Positions 23,601 through 33,920 of a stretch of DNA of 64,000 nucleotides are shown here, piece by piece. The stretch comes from Podospora pseudocomata (Eukaryota; Ascomycota; Sordariomycetes; Sordariales; Podosporaceae). The position numbers were made by a program, and so were the translations under genes. The stretch spans positions 2,145,501 to 2,209,500 of the forward strand of contig NC_085887.1 of NCBI RefSeq assembly GCF_035222375.1, given 5' to 3'. Each line of letters opens with the position of its first letter. Position 1 is the stretch's first letter. The notes below the pieces were generated by a model. The model did no database searches and had not been told where the DNA came from. It saw only the letters and a program-made list of their open reading frames with translations.

Positions 23601-24233
23601 CAACCGGGTCTCGAGATCAAGATTGGAGAGCCCACACTCGAGAATGATTTTTCTGAGAGCCCGCTCTCTCTCGTCGGCCCGACGACGGAGCAGAGCGATT
23701 TGCGCGTCCCTTGCTGCTAAGTCCTCTGCGATTTGCCTTACTAGGTTGACGGCCCCGCCCTGTCTGGCGATTAGACGCTCGATGTGGCCGTCATCGGCGT
23801 GGTGGAGCGCGCCGGGGAGGCGGTTGCGGTAGGGGGGGGAGTCTTCGAATAAAGGGCCGGCGGTGTGAGGAGTGGTTAGCAAGGTGGGGATTATTTGTTC
23901 GGGTTCGAGTCGGGGTGGTTGTTGGTCGATTTCGGAGAGGAAGGTGGATGGTTTGCGGGAGGGGGTCGTGCTGCTTGGAGGAGGAAGGGGAGTGTTGCCA
24001 CTGTCTTCTTCTTGTTGGTTGTTGTTGAGGAAACAGCATGTTTCTTCTTCTCGCGGGGAGAAGGAGGGGAAGGAGGTTAGGGATTTGCTGTCTTCGCCTC
24101 CTATCACTGAGCTTGCTGAGCTGGAGGGGGGTTGTTGTTTTTTGGCTGCTGGGCGGCGGGAGGTGTTGCGGGAGCGGACGGAGGTGTGGGATTGTTGGGA
24201 GATTGTGCGCTCGAGAGGGGGGGAGAGGTTCAT
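20688..24233 (-). CDS. Large TBC-domain Rab GTPase-activating protein (1181 aa)
   Basis: TBC proteins speed GTP hydrolysis by Rab GTPases and so switch off membrane-traffic steps. A single uninterrupted frame runs from ATG 24233 (MNLSPPLERTISQQ; good CACAATGA context) to 20688; the longer upstream frame has no better ATG. The N-terminal two-thirds is low-complexity, with one predicted coiled-coil segment (VRQIAEDLAARDAQIALLRR). The TBC domain spans about 770-1010: RSLLLGGIPVAMRAKIW, the Arg-finger motif in IKADITRTL (about 824) and the Gln-finger motif in DVGYCQGMN (about 863), so it looks catalytically competent. After it come a charged helix (IEARRERAIELEREQVRLRE) and a Ser/Gly-rich tail ending in poly-Gly. 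The Rab target cannot be told from sequence. Confidence 0.88.
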   Translation of the reverse strand: MNLSPPLERTISQQSHTSVRSRNTSRRPAAKKQQPPSSSASSVIGGEDSKSLTSFPSFSPREEETCCFLNNNQQEEDSGNTPLPPPSSTTPSRKPSTFLSEIDQQPPRLEPEQIIPTLLTTPHTAGPLFEDSPPYRNRLPGALHHADDGHIERLIARQGGAVNLVRQIAEDLAARDAQIALLRRRADERERALRKIILECGLSNLDLETRLRVLLEEVRSQRRQGSGEELEDLIGDALEGDVRLDATIKGRVVKERGANTGQQQQQKGTGRGWKEYLWGGTGTNKGDGKGETTAVKGGARQSMPEDWFKPPAEQQEEQAQQSSSRASSVSSAHAARKPSLASMALRLVAGGAAGNRDNEGRGRASSAAATQAGGPLRGSSASSAKTTASNRAVSAQAGGPKALMQMRRTTAGGSTRPMDIPARGQVPERWDTMGASPGKTAILRHQSYGPVEMDTILPPEAQPPTLTHIYNNFVGSEYLTDRFGFIYDQRRKKRQREAAQMAKQGKRGSRTEMLTNGRGGMSPVMAGDDDGASSGRWDVLSESGRPDTPCSGTTTEEQVRGGGGNEENAKPKRWQDYLKIATFPTELLSHTPLISAQGFEVLEGGEVPPPKSPGHSPSIMSEERGFLPSATTTTVSIAPMMEEHQEPVVSSVLSSSVSAPAGVEEEDVGTPPGSTTPAKEDAEPVRLLLENLNRLHDSLQRERTVRWNEFLRKVRAERKRDGEAAAAAAAAAAEARFQRATAVMPETRLGDGELIGVASLGVQGKVGRAKATEFRSLLLGGIPVAMRAKIWSECSGAKALRIPGYYEDLVSRPGEEDDPQVVAQIKADITRTLTDNIFFRKGPGVGKLHEVLLAYSRRNPDVGYCQGMNLVVANLLLITPSSEDAFWILVATVEQILPSGYFDHSLLASRADQVVLRQYVSEVLPKLSAHFDDLGIDLETMTFQWFLSIFTDCLSAEALFRVWDVVLCTPHDGGAFLFQVALALLKLNEGQLLGCGSPAGVYTYINHQMTNHAISIDGLVQASEGLRRLVKKEDIEARRERAIELEREQVRLREERLAERRRVQQQDKVNGKGGNNNRPRALKKESSLLVLGGSGGGGGSNKAGAVPAVVSGEMASGATTPSGMGSLSRVGSACPSPMFGPERGGLGSRSVSGSDGLLSVEGLVGISSGGGGGGGGGGGGG
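20691..20731. repeat. (CCA)n microsatellite inside the end of the TBC gene
   Basis: About 13 CCA units read on the minus strand as GGT codons, giving the poly-Gly C-terminus of the TBC-domain protein directly before its stop. Length variation would change the tail without shifting the frame. Confidence 0.85.
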
Positions 24234-25832
24234 TGTGGTGGTGCGGTGTGCTGTGGTGTTGTTGGATGGGGATCGAAGGCTTAGCGGCAGGAGAAGAGGG
24301 GGGGTGGCATTGTTTTGATTTTTGGAGGTTGGAAAACAATTCGTGAGGGCGGGTGTTTGTCGGTGGTTGTCTGTAAAAGTATTAACAAAACACTGCTGCT
24401 GTCGCAAAAGGTCTTGTCAGTCAGGTCGCATGAACCACTGGTGTTGTCATAGGGGCGGCGGGCGTGCGGCGTTGGGAATGCGGCGGGCAGTTGTAACTCC
24501 AGCAAGGCAGAGCTGCTCGGCAAGTCAAGTGCTTGCAGCAGCAGCAGCAGCAGCGACAGGCATCCTTTAACTAGTCTCCTCTTCCACCACGCAATCCACA
24601 AACGTGGCCCGTGCTTTTTCTCCAGCAACAACAAACATCAAACCTCAAACCTCAAACCTCGAAGAAAAAAACCCAACCAAGACCACCTCCCTCCGCTATA
24701 CTATCCCAACTAATTCTAGAGTACTGTTTGCCTATCTAAGCCTCGATCCTCATCCCCTTTAGTACCCGTTTCATCCTGTCATTCTCCCCCAATGCTCGAC
24801 CCATTCCCCCTCGCACTATTAAGATAGTGCAATTCCGAATCAAGTCAAATCCTTACCTAAGCCCCAACTGCCGAACAACAAGCTTCACCTGCATTGCGCA
24901 CCACTACTAGTGGCTGTCGATCCTTTCTCCCGTCGCGCCTTGTCATGACAATCTTTACCTTGTACATCACCAACTCACGCTCGTGAACCGCTGTCATGAC
25001 GATTCCCTTGCATTGAAGAAAGCACTACATAAAAACACATAAACGGCCCATTCAGTGTTCTGGGCCGTAGCGGCAAGGCGAGCTCGTCCCTGGTACTGTG
25101 TCCTGTGCTCGAGTACCATCAACGGCGTCAACTTTCCTTCAATAACCAGCGTCATCTCTGCAGCAACAATTCTCTATTTAACAAAACACAGCAGTCTGTT
25201 TTCAGTATCCGGTGGTCTGGCCAACTCAGCCAGCTGTTTCTGGAGCTTTCGGTCACCAAGTCCAGCCGAGGCAACAAGATATAGTATGGTCAAAGCCTTG
25301 AAGATTACAACTGCGAAACCTCTTTTTATCTAACTTTCCCTGTTGCCATATTCAACCCTTCCATACAGGCACTCCCACCCCGAGTAATTCCATCTCTGTT
25401 ACTATACCGACTCCACCTCTCTCCTCTCAAACACTTTCCCCTGAGCTTCCCAACATCCCGTCTAGCTAACCAGCAGCTTTTATCTTAACCTCTCTTTCCA
25501 TCTCTCTTTTCATCTCCAAAAAAAAAATCTTTTGTCTTTTGTCTTTGTCTTTTCTCTCTGTATGTGTATCCAACAACAAAAAACCCTGGTATCATACCTA
25601 CCCCTACTCCAAATCATTACCCCCCCTTTCCCTATCACTAAATGCTCAGTGTAAATGAACAAAAAGTCAAAACATGAAACTGATACTCTGTATCACAAAA
25701 AAAGAAACAAACCTGATGTCCAACCAACCCCACCAAAGAAAAAAAGAAAAAAAGAAAAAAACACCACAAGTCACACATGGTATACCCTCTTCCTCTTACT
25801 CCCTCTTAGGCACCTACCTAGTTATTAACCCT
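24234..25832. other. Intergenic, TBC-gene promoter / membrane-protein 3' side
   Basis: About 1.6 kb. Contains a GCA/TGC tract (about 24535-24556), three AAACCTC units near 24637-24658, and A/T-rich and pyrimidine-rich runs (25500-25760). No ORF here is supported. Confidence 0.45.
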
Positions 25833-28130
25833 CTAAATACGCCCCCCCTCCCCCAAACTACCAACATTACCCCTACCCCCAGTCGTCCCACCCTTCACCG
25901 TCCCCCCAGTAACAGTATCACTACTCCCACTACTACTACTACTACTCCTCGGACTAACCTCCTCCCCCTTCCCAACCCTATCCTTATCCCTCACACTCCC
26001 AATCGCCTTTCCAATAGTCCCTGTCCCTTGCTGTTGCGCCGTAGTCCCACTCCAACTCCCCCAACTCCCCCTCTCCTTCCCAACCCCCGCACTCCCCCTC
26101 TGGTGATGATACAGCGTTCCCCCCAAACCCATCCCCTTCACTCTGCCACCATTACCCGCCTCACTAGAGTAATTACTCGACGAACTCGACACAACCGACC
26201 AATGGTTCCCATTCCCATTCCCCCCTGCTCTTGTCGTCCCAACCGGAGGAGTAGCCGGCAAAGCCCTAGTAGGAGGCGGGCTCAACGGCGGCGACACCAA
26301 ACTCCCCGTACTACTACCACCACCACCACCACCACCACCACCAACCAACAAATCCGGAATCTCCAACGGTCCATCATGCGGTCGTTTCGGACGCGCAGGT
26401 GACGATGATGATGGACTTTTCTCAAAAACCCCCCCAACACCACCACCACCAAAGAAATTATTCGTTGTCGCCGCCGTCATGGAAGATGCCGCACTACCAC
26501 TACCCCTCCCACAATCCTTCACAAACATCGGAACCGGCGCAGGAATAGGCGGCAACCCACCCGTGTACCCCCCAGGCGTCCTCTCATGTCTAGGAACCAG
26601 CTTCGAAGTCGTGGGGGTGCAAATCGGGCTTGACGGGAAAACCCCGCCTGTGCTGTGCTGCGGCGTGAGGGGCGTCAAAGGGGGTGAGCCCGAGCGGGCG
26701 CCTCCTCCTGGGCGGAGGATAGACGGTAAAAGAGAAGGGATGAATTTTCTCTGGCGGAGGCGGAGAGGCGGGGTGATGCCTTGGTTGCTGGCTGTTGTTC
26801 CCATCAGGGAGCTTGCCGGTGAGATTAGCGGTGTTGGGTTGTTGCCGCCCCCCCATTTGCCATTGTTGAGGCCTAGTCGGGAGCGGAGGCTGCGATGGGG
26901 GGGCGATGATTCGCCGCCGCGTTTTCGCTTGCGGAGGCAAAGGAACAGAGCGCAGATGAGCATGAGGAGGGCGATGGTTGCGCAGACTGCGATGGCGATT
27001 TTGGCTGGGTTGGAAAGGCCGTTCTCGGCTGCTGTTGCTGAGGCGACAGGGGCAGAGGTAGAGGTGGATGTTTTTGATGCTGCTGGGTGTGTGGCTGATG
27101 AAGTGGATGATGTTGAAGTTGTTGTCAGTAATGTCGATGTCGTCAGGGAGGATATTGACGAGACAGCAAATGTGCTCGCGGGAAATGATGGGACAGGGAA
27201 ACTTGTTTCCAGTCCGTTCATTGGCGGTAGTTTTGTTGGGTCCGATGAGGTCGATTTTGTTTCTGCCGTGAATGTAAATATCTCTGCCGTCGTCGGGGTT
27301 GTTGTGGGCAGAGGGGGAACAGCCTCCGTCTGTTGGCTCTCTGGTGCCATGAAGGTATTTGCCAGTGGAGGACGAGAAAAGTCAGACTCTTGCAAAACAG
27401 AGGTCGTACCTTGTACCGTGCTCACAGAACCCAATCCCACACCCACAGCCGTCGCAGATGCTGCCGTTGGCAGCAACGCCGAAGACTCCCATGTCACCGA
27501 CGACGTCAGCTGCAGCCTCGAAAACGAACTGTCCGTACACGAACCCGCTCCATCCCCCTCGGTGCTGCATTTGAAGTCCTCGTGCGGTGGTCCAGGATCA
27601 ATAATCGGTTTGAACCCATTACTGCAAAACATCGTCAGCAACCTCCAAGTTGGTCTCAAAAAAAAGAGGAGGCCTCACTTGTCACAGGTGGTGATGATCG
27701 AATCAACATTCGCTGTGTACCACATCTTAGCCTTCTCGTCCGAGACAAAAAATCAGACCACCTCGCCTCCGCTCTCTTGTTACTCACGATCTTGCCCCAG
27801 TCCCTTGCTCTGGTCTATCGCTACCCCGCAAAACGCCGAGTCGCACCAGTAAAGGGACCAAAACCTGTATTCAGCAACCTCGACACCTTTGCTCGTTGAG
27901 TTGAGATTGCCGCACACGTCCGCCCATCCCGACGCCGCTTCACTCCATCCCGGGCTTATCGACTGCAGAAACTGCGTCTTACAGTTGGATATGCACTCGC
28001 TCCTGTCCTCGTTCCATGCCCCCTTTTGGATCTCCGCCTTGTTGATATGACACTCGCAGCTGCCGTCCTTTTCCTCGTTGTGCTGCTGGTCGACCACTTC
28101 CACCGAGATCCCTACTCTTGATCCTTCCAT
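25833..28130 (-). CDS. Single-pass membrane protein with Cys-rich ectodomain and Ser/Thr-rich stalk (721 aa)
   Basis: Three exons, 28130-27788, 27712-27679 and 27621-25833. Both introns have consensus signals (GTGAGT donors, CTAAG and GCTGAC branch points), and splicing restores the phrase GLGQDPNVDSIITTCDNNGF. Residues about 25-175 hold ten cysteines (CECH, SECISNC, WADVC, YWCDSAFC, IITTC, FKC, GSC). A Ser/Thr/Ala-rich stretch follows, then one membrane helix (AIAVCATIALLMLICALFLC, about 330-350) with a basic stop-transfer (RKRKRGG), then a long Gly/Ser/Pro-rich cytoplasmic tail. This layout recalls fungal wall-sensor-like proteins, but no WSC or other named domain was recognised. The chosen ATG gives no clear signal peptide; an upstream exon may be missing. 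Confidence 0.7.
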
Positions 28131-28740
28131 TTCTCGAGGTAATGTCGGTGTGTAGTAGTAATAGTAGTCGGTGATCTGACCAGATCAAGACTCCATGCGA
28201 CCTTCCCCCCCAAATAAAGCCTTGTCTCCAAAAGAAAGAGATTGAGCTGCTGTGCTTCAAGCCTAATAAGCCCTATACAAACGAACAAGTCGGAGGCAAA
28301 CAGTCTCAGCTATACCTGTCTGCCTCCGAAAAGCAAAGATGCCCAAGCAAGGCAAAGGTAAGGTGGGCAAGCCGTGTGTCCGTTTGATGGATGATGAAAA
28401 GTCGCGATGTGACAGGTCCGAATCAGAGTGATCAAAACGAAACAAAAATCTGGAAAAGTGAGAGAAAACGGAAAAGGGGTCAGAAAAAGGTGGGCACGGG
28501 CGCAACAGAAAAAAAAGCATTCCCAGTCTATATATCCCATCACCACCCCCTCCCTCTTCACAAAATGATGAGCCCCATCTTGTGTCCCCCGTTTTCTCGA
28601 AATGGGGCAAGTACCAGGCCCGTGACTGCTGAGCGATGGCAACACAGCGTTGCCCAGAGGTACGATAGATGAGCAGAGATCAGACGGCTGCCCCCAGTGC
28701 CCCATTTCTGAACGGGAGGACGGGCGGCACCACCACCTCC

Positions 28741-28768
28741 TGTGCGTGTGTGTGTGTGTGTGTGTGTG
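28741..28768. repeat. (TG)n microsatellite
   Basis: About 13 dinucleotide units with one early interruption (tgtgcgtgtg), in non-coding sequence. Confidence 0.85.
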
Positions 28769-29867
28769 CTGGTTCCAGACAGTGGGTCCCCTAGACAGAC
28801 GGGGTTTTCGAGACGCGGATCAAGGAAGAGCAAGGTACACACACACGCACCTGCGTAATGGTAGGTACAAGATACCCACTACTCGCAAGCCAAATCCCCC
28901 TTGGCGACAAGTGGACTTACCGTTACACAACCGCTGCACCATCCCGCCGCCCGACGAGAATAGTCTCGTATGAAGACCGGAATGCAGGACAAAAAATCTC
29001 ACATAGTCGAAGACTGACGAATCTGCAACCACCCGTCCCCCCGCCCTTCCTTGTGCGCCACTCACGCCTCTTCTCTCTCACCCAATGGCTTCCTTCTTTC
29101 CCCACGCAACCCCGTCTACTACACCATCAGCTCTCCTCGATCAAAAAAAAAAAAAAAAGGCCATGTGGATTACCGTGTAGGCTTGCATAAAACAATCCAG
29201 GTACCGCTCGCCCTCCTGCAGCCTTCTCACAACCCCCTGTCCCCATTCTCTTCTCCCCTCCACCCCGTCCGTCGCCGTCCGTCCCGCCCACACACACCCA
29301 ACGGAGGTAAAATCTTGGTAATCTCAAGCCTGTACCGTCGATCCCAGATTCGCGAAAGCCGAAAAATGAAACGGCGAATGGCGTGTTCTACCGTCTCCCC
29401 TTCCCGTCCGTTGTCGTAGGTTCATCTCCATTCCCATCTCCATGACCCAACCATCTTGTCCAAACCCATTACCAAATCACACCTTTCTATCATCAACCAT
29501 TCAAACCCAGCAAGCAAAGCCTGGGGGGAACTTTCACGAAACCCTCAAACCTCGTGTTATCCTCCCTTTTCCCAACGTCGAACAAACCCGCCTCTCCCAA
29601 TTTCAGCCCACAGTCTCACAACCGCTCCCCACCTAAGTAACTCCTCCTCATCACCTACCCAAAGGGCTTCCTCTCACCAAAATCCGTTGTGCACATCACC
29701 GCACCTCGGTGTAATAATCCCCCCCATTTACCCAACCAACCTGCCCAACCTTTTATTAACCTTTCCATGCACGTACAAGCAAAATTACATCTCCTCCCTC
29801 TGCCCTCCAATGAACCCCCCCCCTCACACAGGTTTTCCCGCAGTGAGACCATCCCACCCGCACCCAT

Positions 29868-29902
29868 GGTCAGGTCAGGTCAGGTCAGGTCAGGTCAGGT
29901 CA
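29868..29902. repeat. (CAGGT)n pentanucleotide repeat
   Basis: Six perfect CAGGT units plus partial flanks in intergenic DNA. Each unit contains the CAG|GT splice-site sequence, which is curious but probably without meaning here. Confidence 0.85.
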
Positions 29903-30153
29903 CGGCAACCAGACAGAGAAAAAAAACCTGTCGTGTGTTGATGCAGTACATATGCTGCGGAGGGGCTCCTGTACCCTCGAAATGTTTGCTAAATAGAAAC
30001 GAAAAGCTCATGCTTTAGCCCTTGGGTCATGTTTGCTACTATAGCTCCCCCCCTCCCCCACCCCCACAGTTGGGCTCTCGAAGATACTGGGTTTCACCGT
30101 CATTTTGGCAAACTCATCAGTTGTTCACTACCCGTCAACAATGGTGCGTCATC

Positions 30154-30177
30154 GAGGAGGAGGAGGAGGAGGAGGAG
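30154..30177. repeat. (GAG)n microsatellite
   Basis: Eight GAG/AGG units in non-coding sequence. Confidence 0.8.
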
Positions 30178-31330
30178 CAAAGCTATGAGGTCATCCCAGT
30201 TTCCTCCCAACCACACACACATCCTGTGATCACAACGGCTGAAAAGCCACCACCGTTTTTGATCCTTCTCGTGGAGTAGGAGGCTGAAAAGATCCTAGGT
30301 GTACTGTGAAAACCCCCTCCCCCCCATAGAAGCCCAGAAAATATTCTCGAAATCCAGCCGCAGGAGTTGCAGTCGATGGTTGGCGGCATGAGACAGTTGT
30401 ATTCCATGCTTCCACCCGAACAATCTGAACAAGTCGAAACAATCCCCCTCCCCCGTACTGCGGCTGATAGAGAAGTAAAAAGACAACTGCCGGAATTGAT
30501 AAGCCGGCCCTAACATCTCCGAGCAAGTGGTCTGCCTCTCTGGTGACGCGGCCTTCTAGCTACCAACCAGGCACAAAGGTTAGGGGGGTTAGAACCGTAC
30601 ATAAAGCGGTGGTCGAATCATCGCATTTTGACAGTCATGCATACGACCCCGAACCTGCATCTTGAAAGAAAGACATCTATTCTTAGCACTCCTGTCTTGC
30701 TTCGATCGGGTCGGAAGACGGGGCGCTTCTCCAGCCCTACTAGAAGCAGCCACTCCCACCCCTTTCTGCACATGGTGAAAAAGCCCAGGTCGGCGACCTG
30801 GAAAATGGTGTCGACGCCACCCGCACTTTCTTCAAGACAAGCCAGCTTCGATCGGCCGCCAAGCCAATAGAACTCGGTTCGACAGAACCTCGTGTCCGAA
30901 GTGTGGTGGTGGTGATGAGCGTGCGGGCAGACAGCCCGAAGGGCTGGAAGATTGATGGGCTCGTGGCAACAAGGTGCTTCTGAAAAGAATCCAATGGCTG
31001 GTGGGTGTGCCATTCCCTCGTGTTGGGTCGATGGCGTTCAAAGGTGTGTCGAATGCTCCCGTGTTTGAGCTCCGATCGAGCCAGCCTCAACGTTGATATT
31101 GCGACGTTGACGGCATCGACATGTTGGGGACCCCAGTCTACTCAACAGTCTTTTCAGCTTCATCTTATTCTCTCGTCGGTGCAGCTTTCTGTTTTAAAAG
31201 CCTCGCCATTCATGATTCCATGCACATAAGCCTCGCCGATGAATTCAGCCGTTCCGTCACTGCGTGGTCGAAGAACCACAGGCACCCTACCACCACTCAC
31301 AATGTAAACTTGATCATTCGGTTCTGTGTT

Positions 31331-33030
31331 TCAAGGAAGCAGACAGAGATATCCTTTAACTGTGGCTCCCATCCTCCGCTCTTTCACTTGCGATAAGTAC
31401 GGAATGAAGTACCCGTAGCTTTGCCGCCTCTTCCTGGTATACCCAAGCAAACTTGCCGTCTTGAACAGTTTATCTGCCTTCTTGTCTGCCTTCATGGCCA
31501 TAAGCCTCCTGATCGTTGATAGAGCAGGAAGCCAGTCATGAAAGGCCCTTTCCGTCTCCTCTCTTCCACCGGGCATAAGTGTGCCGGTGCACAATGTCTG
31601 GCAGAATATTGACATGGCATCTGCTGAGATGGGGTCAGGATTCGTTGGATGGAGCTCCTTTGTAAAGCTCTCCCACTCAGTATAGACGGCCAAAAAGGGG
31701 ATACTCACAACCAAGGTCTTCCAAGCAATGCCGAACAACTCCACCATGGACTCCCTAAATCCCGAAGTCTCTCCTGCCTCTTCCACTGTGTAAGGCACAC
31801 CTTCGACAATGTCGAATTGGCGCTGTATGGGGGCCAGACGACCAACAATGTCGATCACATGTCCTTGAGCACGCCAAGATACAGGCGGTGACCCCTTCGA
31901 AGCATGTGTACTCCGAGGTTGTCCAAGTGCGTCGTATACCAGAGGGGAAGCGATCGCGAATTGTACGCTCCAGTCTGGAACCCATGAGGGACCCCTGGGT
32001 GCTGTTGGCGTCTCAACTTGGATGCAGAGACCCAAGATATCAAAATTCCCAGAAACAGTAATGATTCGAATAGCAGCATCCCGACATACCTGGGCGGCAG
32101 TAGACCGGTAGTCCGGTGCGACCCCAGCATCTTCAAACCGACCACCAGAAAAGCTCAAGACACCAAATATCTTGTCTCGAAGGTCGGAAGCGTCACGCGC
32201 CCGTGTATGGATCAAATGCCCGAGAAGCTCATCGGCAAGGGTTTGAGCTTGGTGTTGTTGCCAAGTCCCGAATCCGTTGGACGTCCTCAAACACTGCCGT
32301 AACATGCGGGATACTAACCCCGAGAACATCGACGGTCCAGGCTGTCAGATCTAGGTCTAAGCCATGCTGAATGGCGTCACGGAAAAATCTCGCTCCATCT
32401 GATGCGGCCCATTTACCATTAGAGCTCGTTTGGCGACAATGATTTCCTGAGCAGTTCATACTCCCTTCCACCACTTGTTCTCAAAGACGGCATCCTCCAC
32501 ATTCATATCAGCCCTCAGCTTCTTGTAGATCTCGCCTTGGTGTGGCTCGACTTTCTTGCCCAACTTCTTCATCTCGACCGCCTCCTCTCTGAGCATCTTA
32601 AGAACAGCAAAAGCTTTCTTTGTGTCTCTCTGGGGAACATCTTTCGATTTTGACACATGTGCCTTGCCGAGCCGGATAGCGCATCGTGATGCACTGCGAT
32701 ATATCTGACCCATCATGTTGATCTGACCAGGCTTCTCGTCGTATTCCTGCTGATTAATACAAATTGCATCAACCCAAAGTACTCTGGGACGGCCAAGCAG
32801 CCTCAGGTTCAACAGGCGCTTCTAAGGTTCAGGCCAATCTGTAGAGTGTCGCCGTTGACCTGGATAGGGGTCGTCGGCGAGGCATCGCCCTACACGTAGG
32901 AGAGGGCTTCATAACGGTCCACCGCGGGCGGCTAACTCGGTGACATACAGCTCGCATTCAATATCTTGTTGACGAGATCCTGGCAACAGACGAAGAAGCC
33001 TGATGCTGGTAGTCGAGTCTGACAAACGGC
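31331..33030 (-). pseudogene. Broken HET-domain (heterokaryon incompatibility) gene
   Basis: HET-domain proteins trigger vegetative incompatibility between genetically different hyphae. The minus strand carries the family hallmarks: an N-terminal SIRLLRLLPG block, the motif VLWVDAICINQQEYDEK, GQIYRSASRCAIRLG, then DLRDKIFGVLSF and the C-terminal region to 31331. These hallmarks fall in different frames. There are about four interruptions (in-frame stops and at least one frame change) and no introns that would remove them, so the gene appears dead. The longest surviving piece is 31331-32329 (about 330 codons). Decay of HET genes is common because polymorphic alleles come and go. It could still yield short products. 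Confidence 0.8.
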
Positions 33031-33158
33031 GTGTATTGATGAGGTTCCGTTACCGCCACATTCTCTTCGCAATCCTGGATCGCAGTCAGTACAACGGACA
33101 GCTATTATGAACTCTAAATGGACAGACGAGCTGCGATAGGTTCTTCCTCAGACACGGG

Positions 33159-33269
33159 TTAATCTTCTGGCACTCTCGCGTAATATTCTTCGTAGTAGGC
33201 TTCCGATAAGATGGGCTTCACCGTGTCCTTGAGGCCCTGCCAAGCACCGGCGATTGTGTATCTGGACAT
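33159..33269 (-). CDS. Short conserved-looking ORF, 36 aa
   Basis: ATG 33269 to TAA 33159. The 36-residue product starts MSRYTIAGAWQGLKDTVKPI and ends AYYEEYYARVPED. Codon use is strongly coding-like, with C or G in most third positions (ATC GCC, CTC AAG GAC ACG GTG AAG CCC). The composition (aromatic start, amphipathic middle, Tyr/Glu-rich end) recalls the very small subunits of mitochondrial membrane complexes, whose N-termini often read MxxYTIAG. That resemblance is an inference; no family was firmly recognised. Frame extension upstream is possible, but the ATG is preceded by sequence without bias. It sits directly upstream of the broken HET gene and divergent from the SDR gene. Confidence 0.5.
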   Translation of the reverse strand: MSRYTIAGAWQGLKDTVKPILSEAYYEEYYARVPED

Positions 33270-33920
33270 GACGAAAGATGAGAGATAGCGTGAGAAGAAC
33301 AATTGAGATGGGATGAAAGAGCGAAATGATAAGGTTTGAGACAAGTGCAACTTCAAATTGGGCTGGCCTGATTGGTGACTGCTGCCTAAGTATATCGATG
33401 CTTGAAGGAAGGCGCAAGCAGGAGGCACTGCCCAACAACTGCTCATGAAGAAGGCGCGATGCTGCATGTGTTTCACCGACACACCATCGGGCGAAGACAC
33501 TTGAATAGCCATTTTTACGAGGCGAGTTGGACTCTCGATGCAGTCGTGAACCAAAGTCTTTTGTCTTCAATTTTGCGCAATGCCATCGTGAACCGCCCCA
33601 ATGTCATAACCCCCAAACATGGCCATGCTCCCATGGTCTCGCCAACAACATCAACAAAAAATTGGAGTCGTCAACGAAAGTCCATTTGGCAATGGAGATG
33701 AGGACGGAATTGGTTTTCCCAACCGAGACATTGACGTCGGATGCTCCGTTGGCCTCGGCTCGGCCCCACCTAACCGCATCCCCGCCTTTCACACCGAGCA
33801 TTACCGTCTTACATGCTCAACCGTCCATCTCATTAAAAGGTCCTCTCAATCTTCTTGAATTGACGAGAAGTTCACCCTGTAATTCCTCACGTCCCAGGTA
33901 GTAGTTAATCTTCCATCACA
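33270..33920. promoter_or_regulatory. Divergent spacer, 36-aa ORF / SDR gene
   Basis: About 650 bp between outward-facing starts. No named element was recognised. Confidence 0.35.

Larger units (their letters stand above)
28131..31330. other. Long intergenic region rich in simple repeats
   Basis: About 3.2 kb between the membrane-protein gene and the broken HET gene. It contains several simple repeats (listed separately) and poly-A at 29143-29158. No ORF on either strand has convincing bias or motif; 29456-29941 and 30618-31013 were examined and not accepted. Confidence 0.45.

Noticed and set aside
26479-27852. 457-codon plus-strand ORF
   Set aside because: Antisense to the single-pass membrane protein, whose spliced frame makes better sense (Cys pattern, membrane helix, intron signals).
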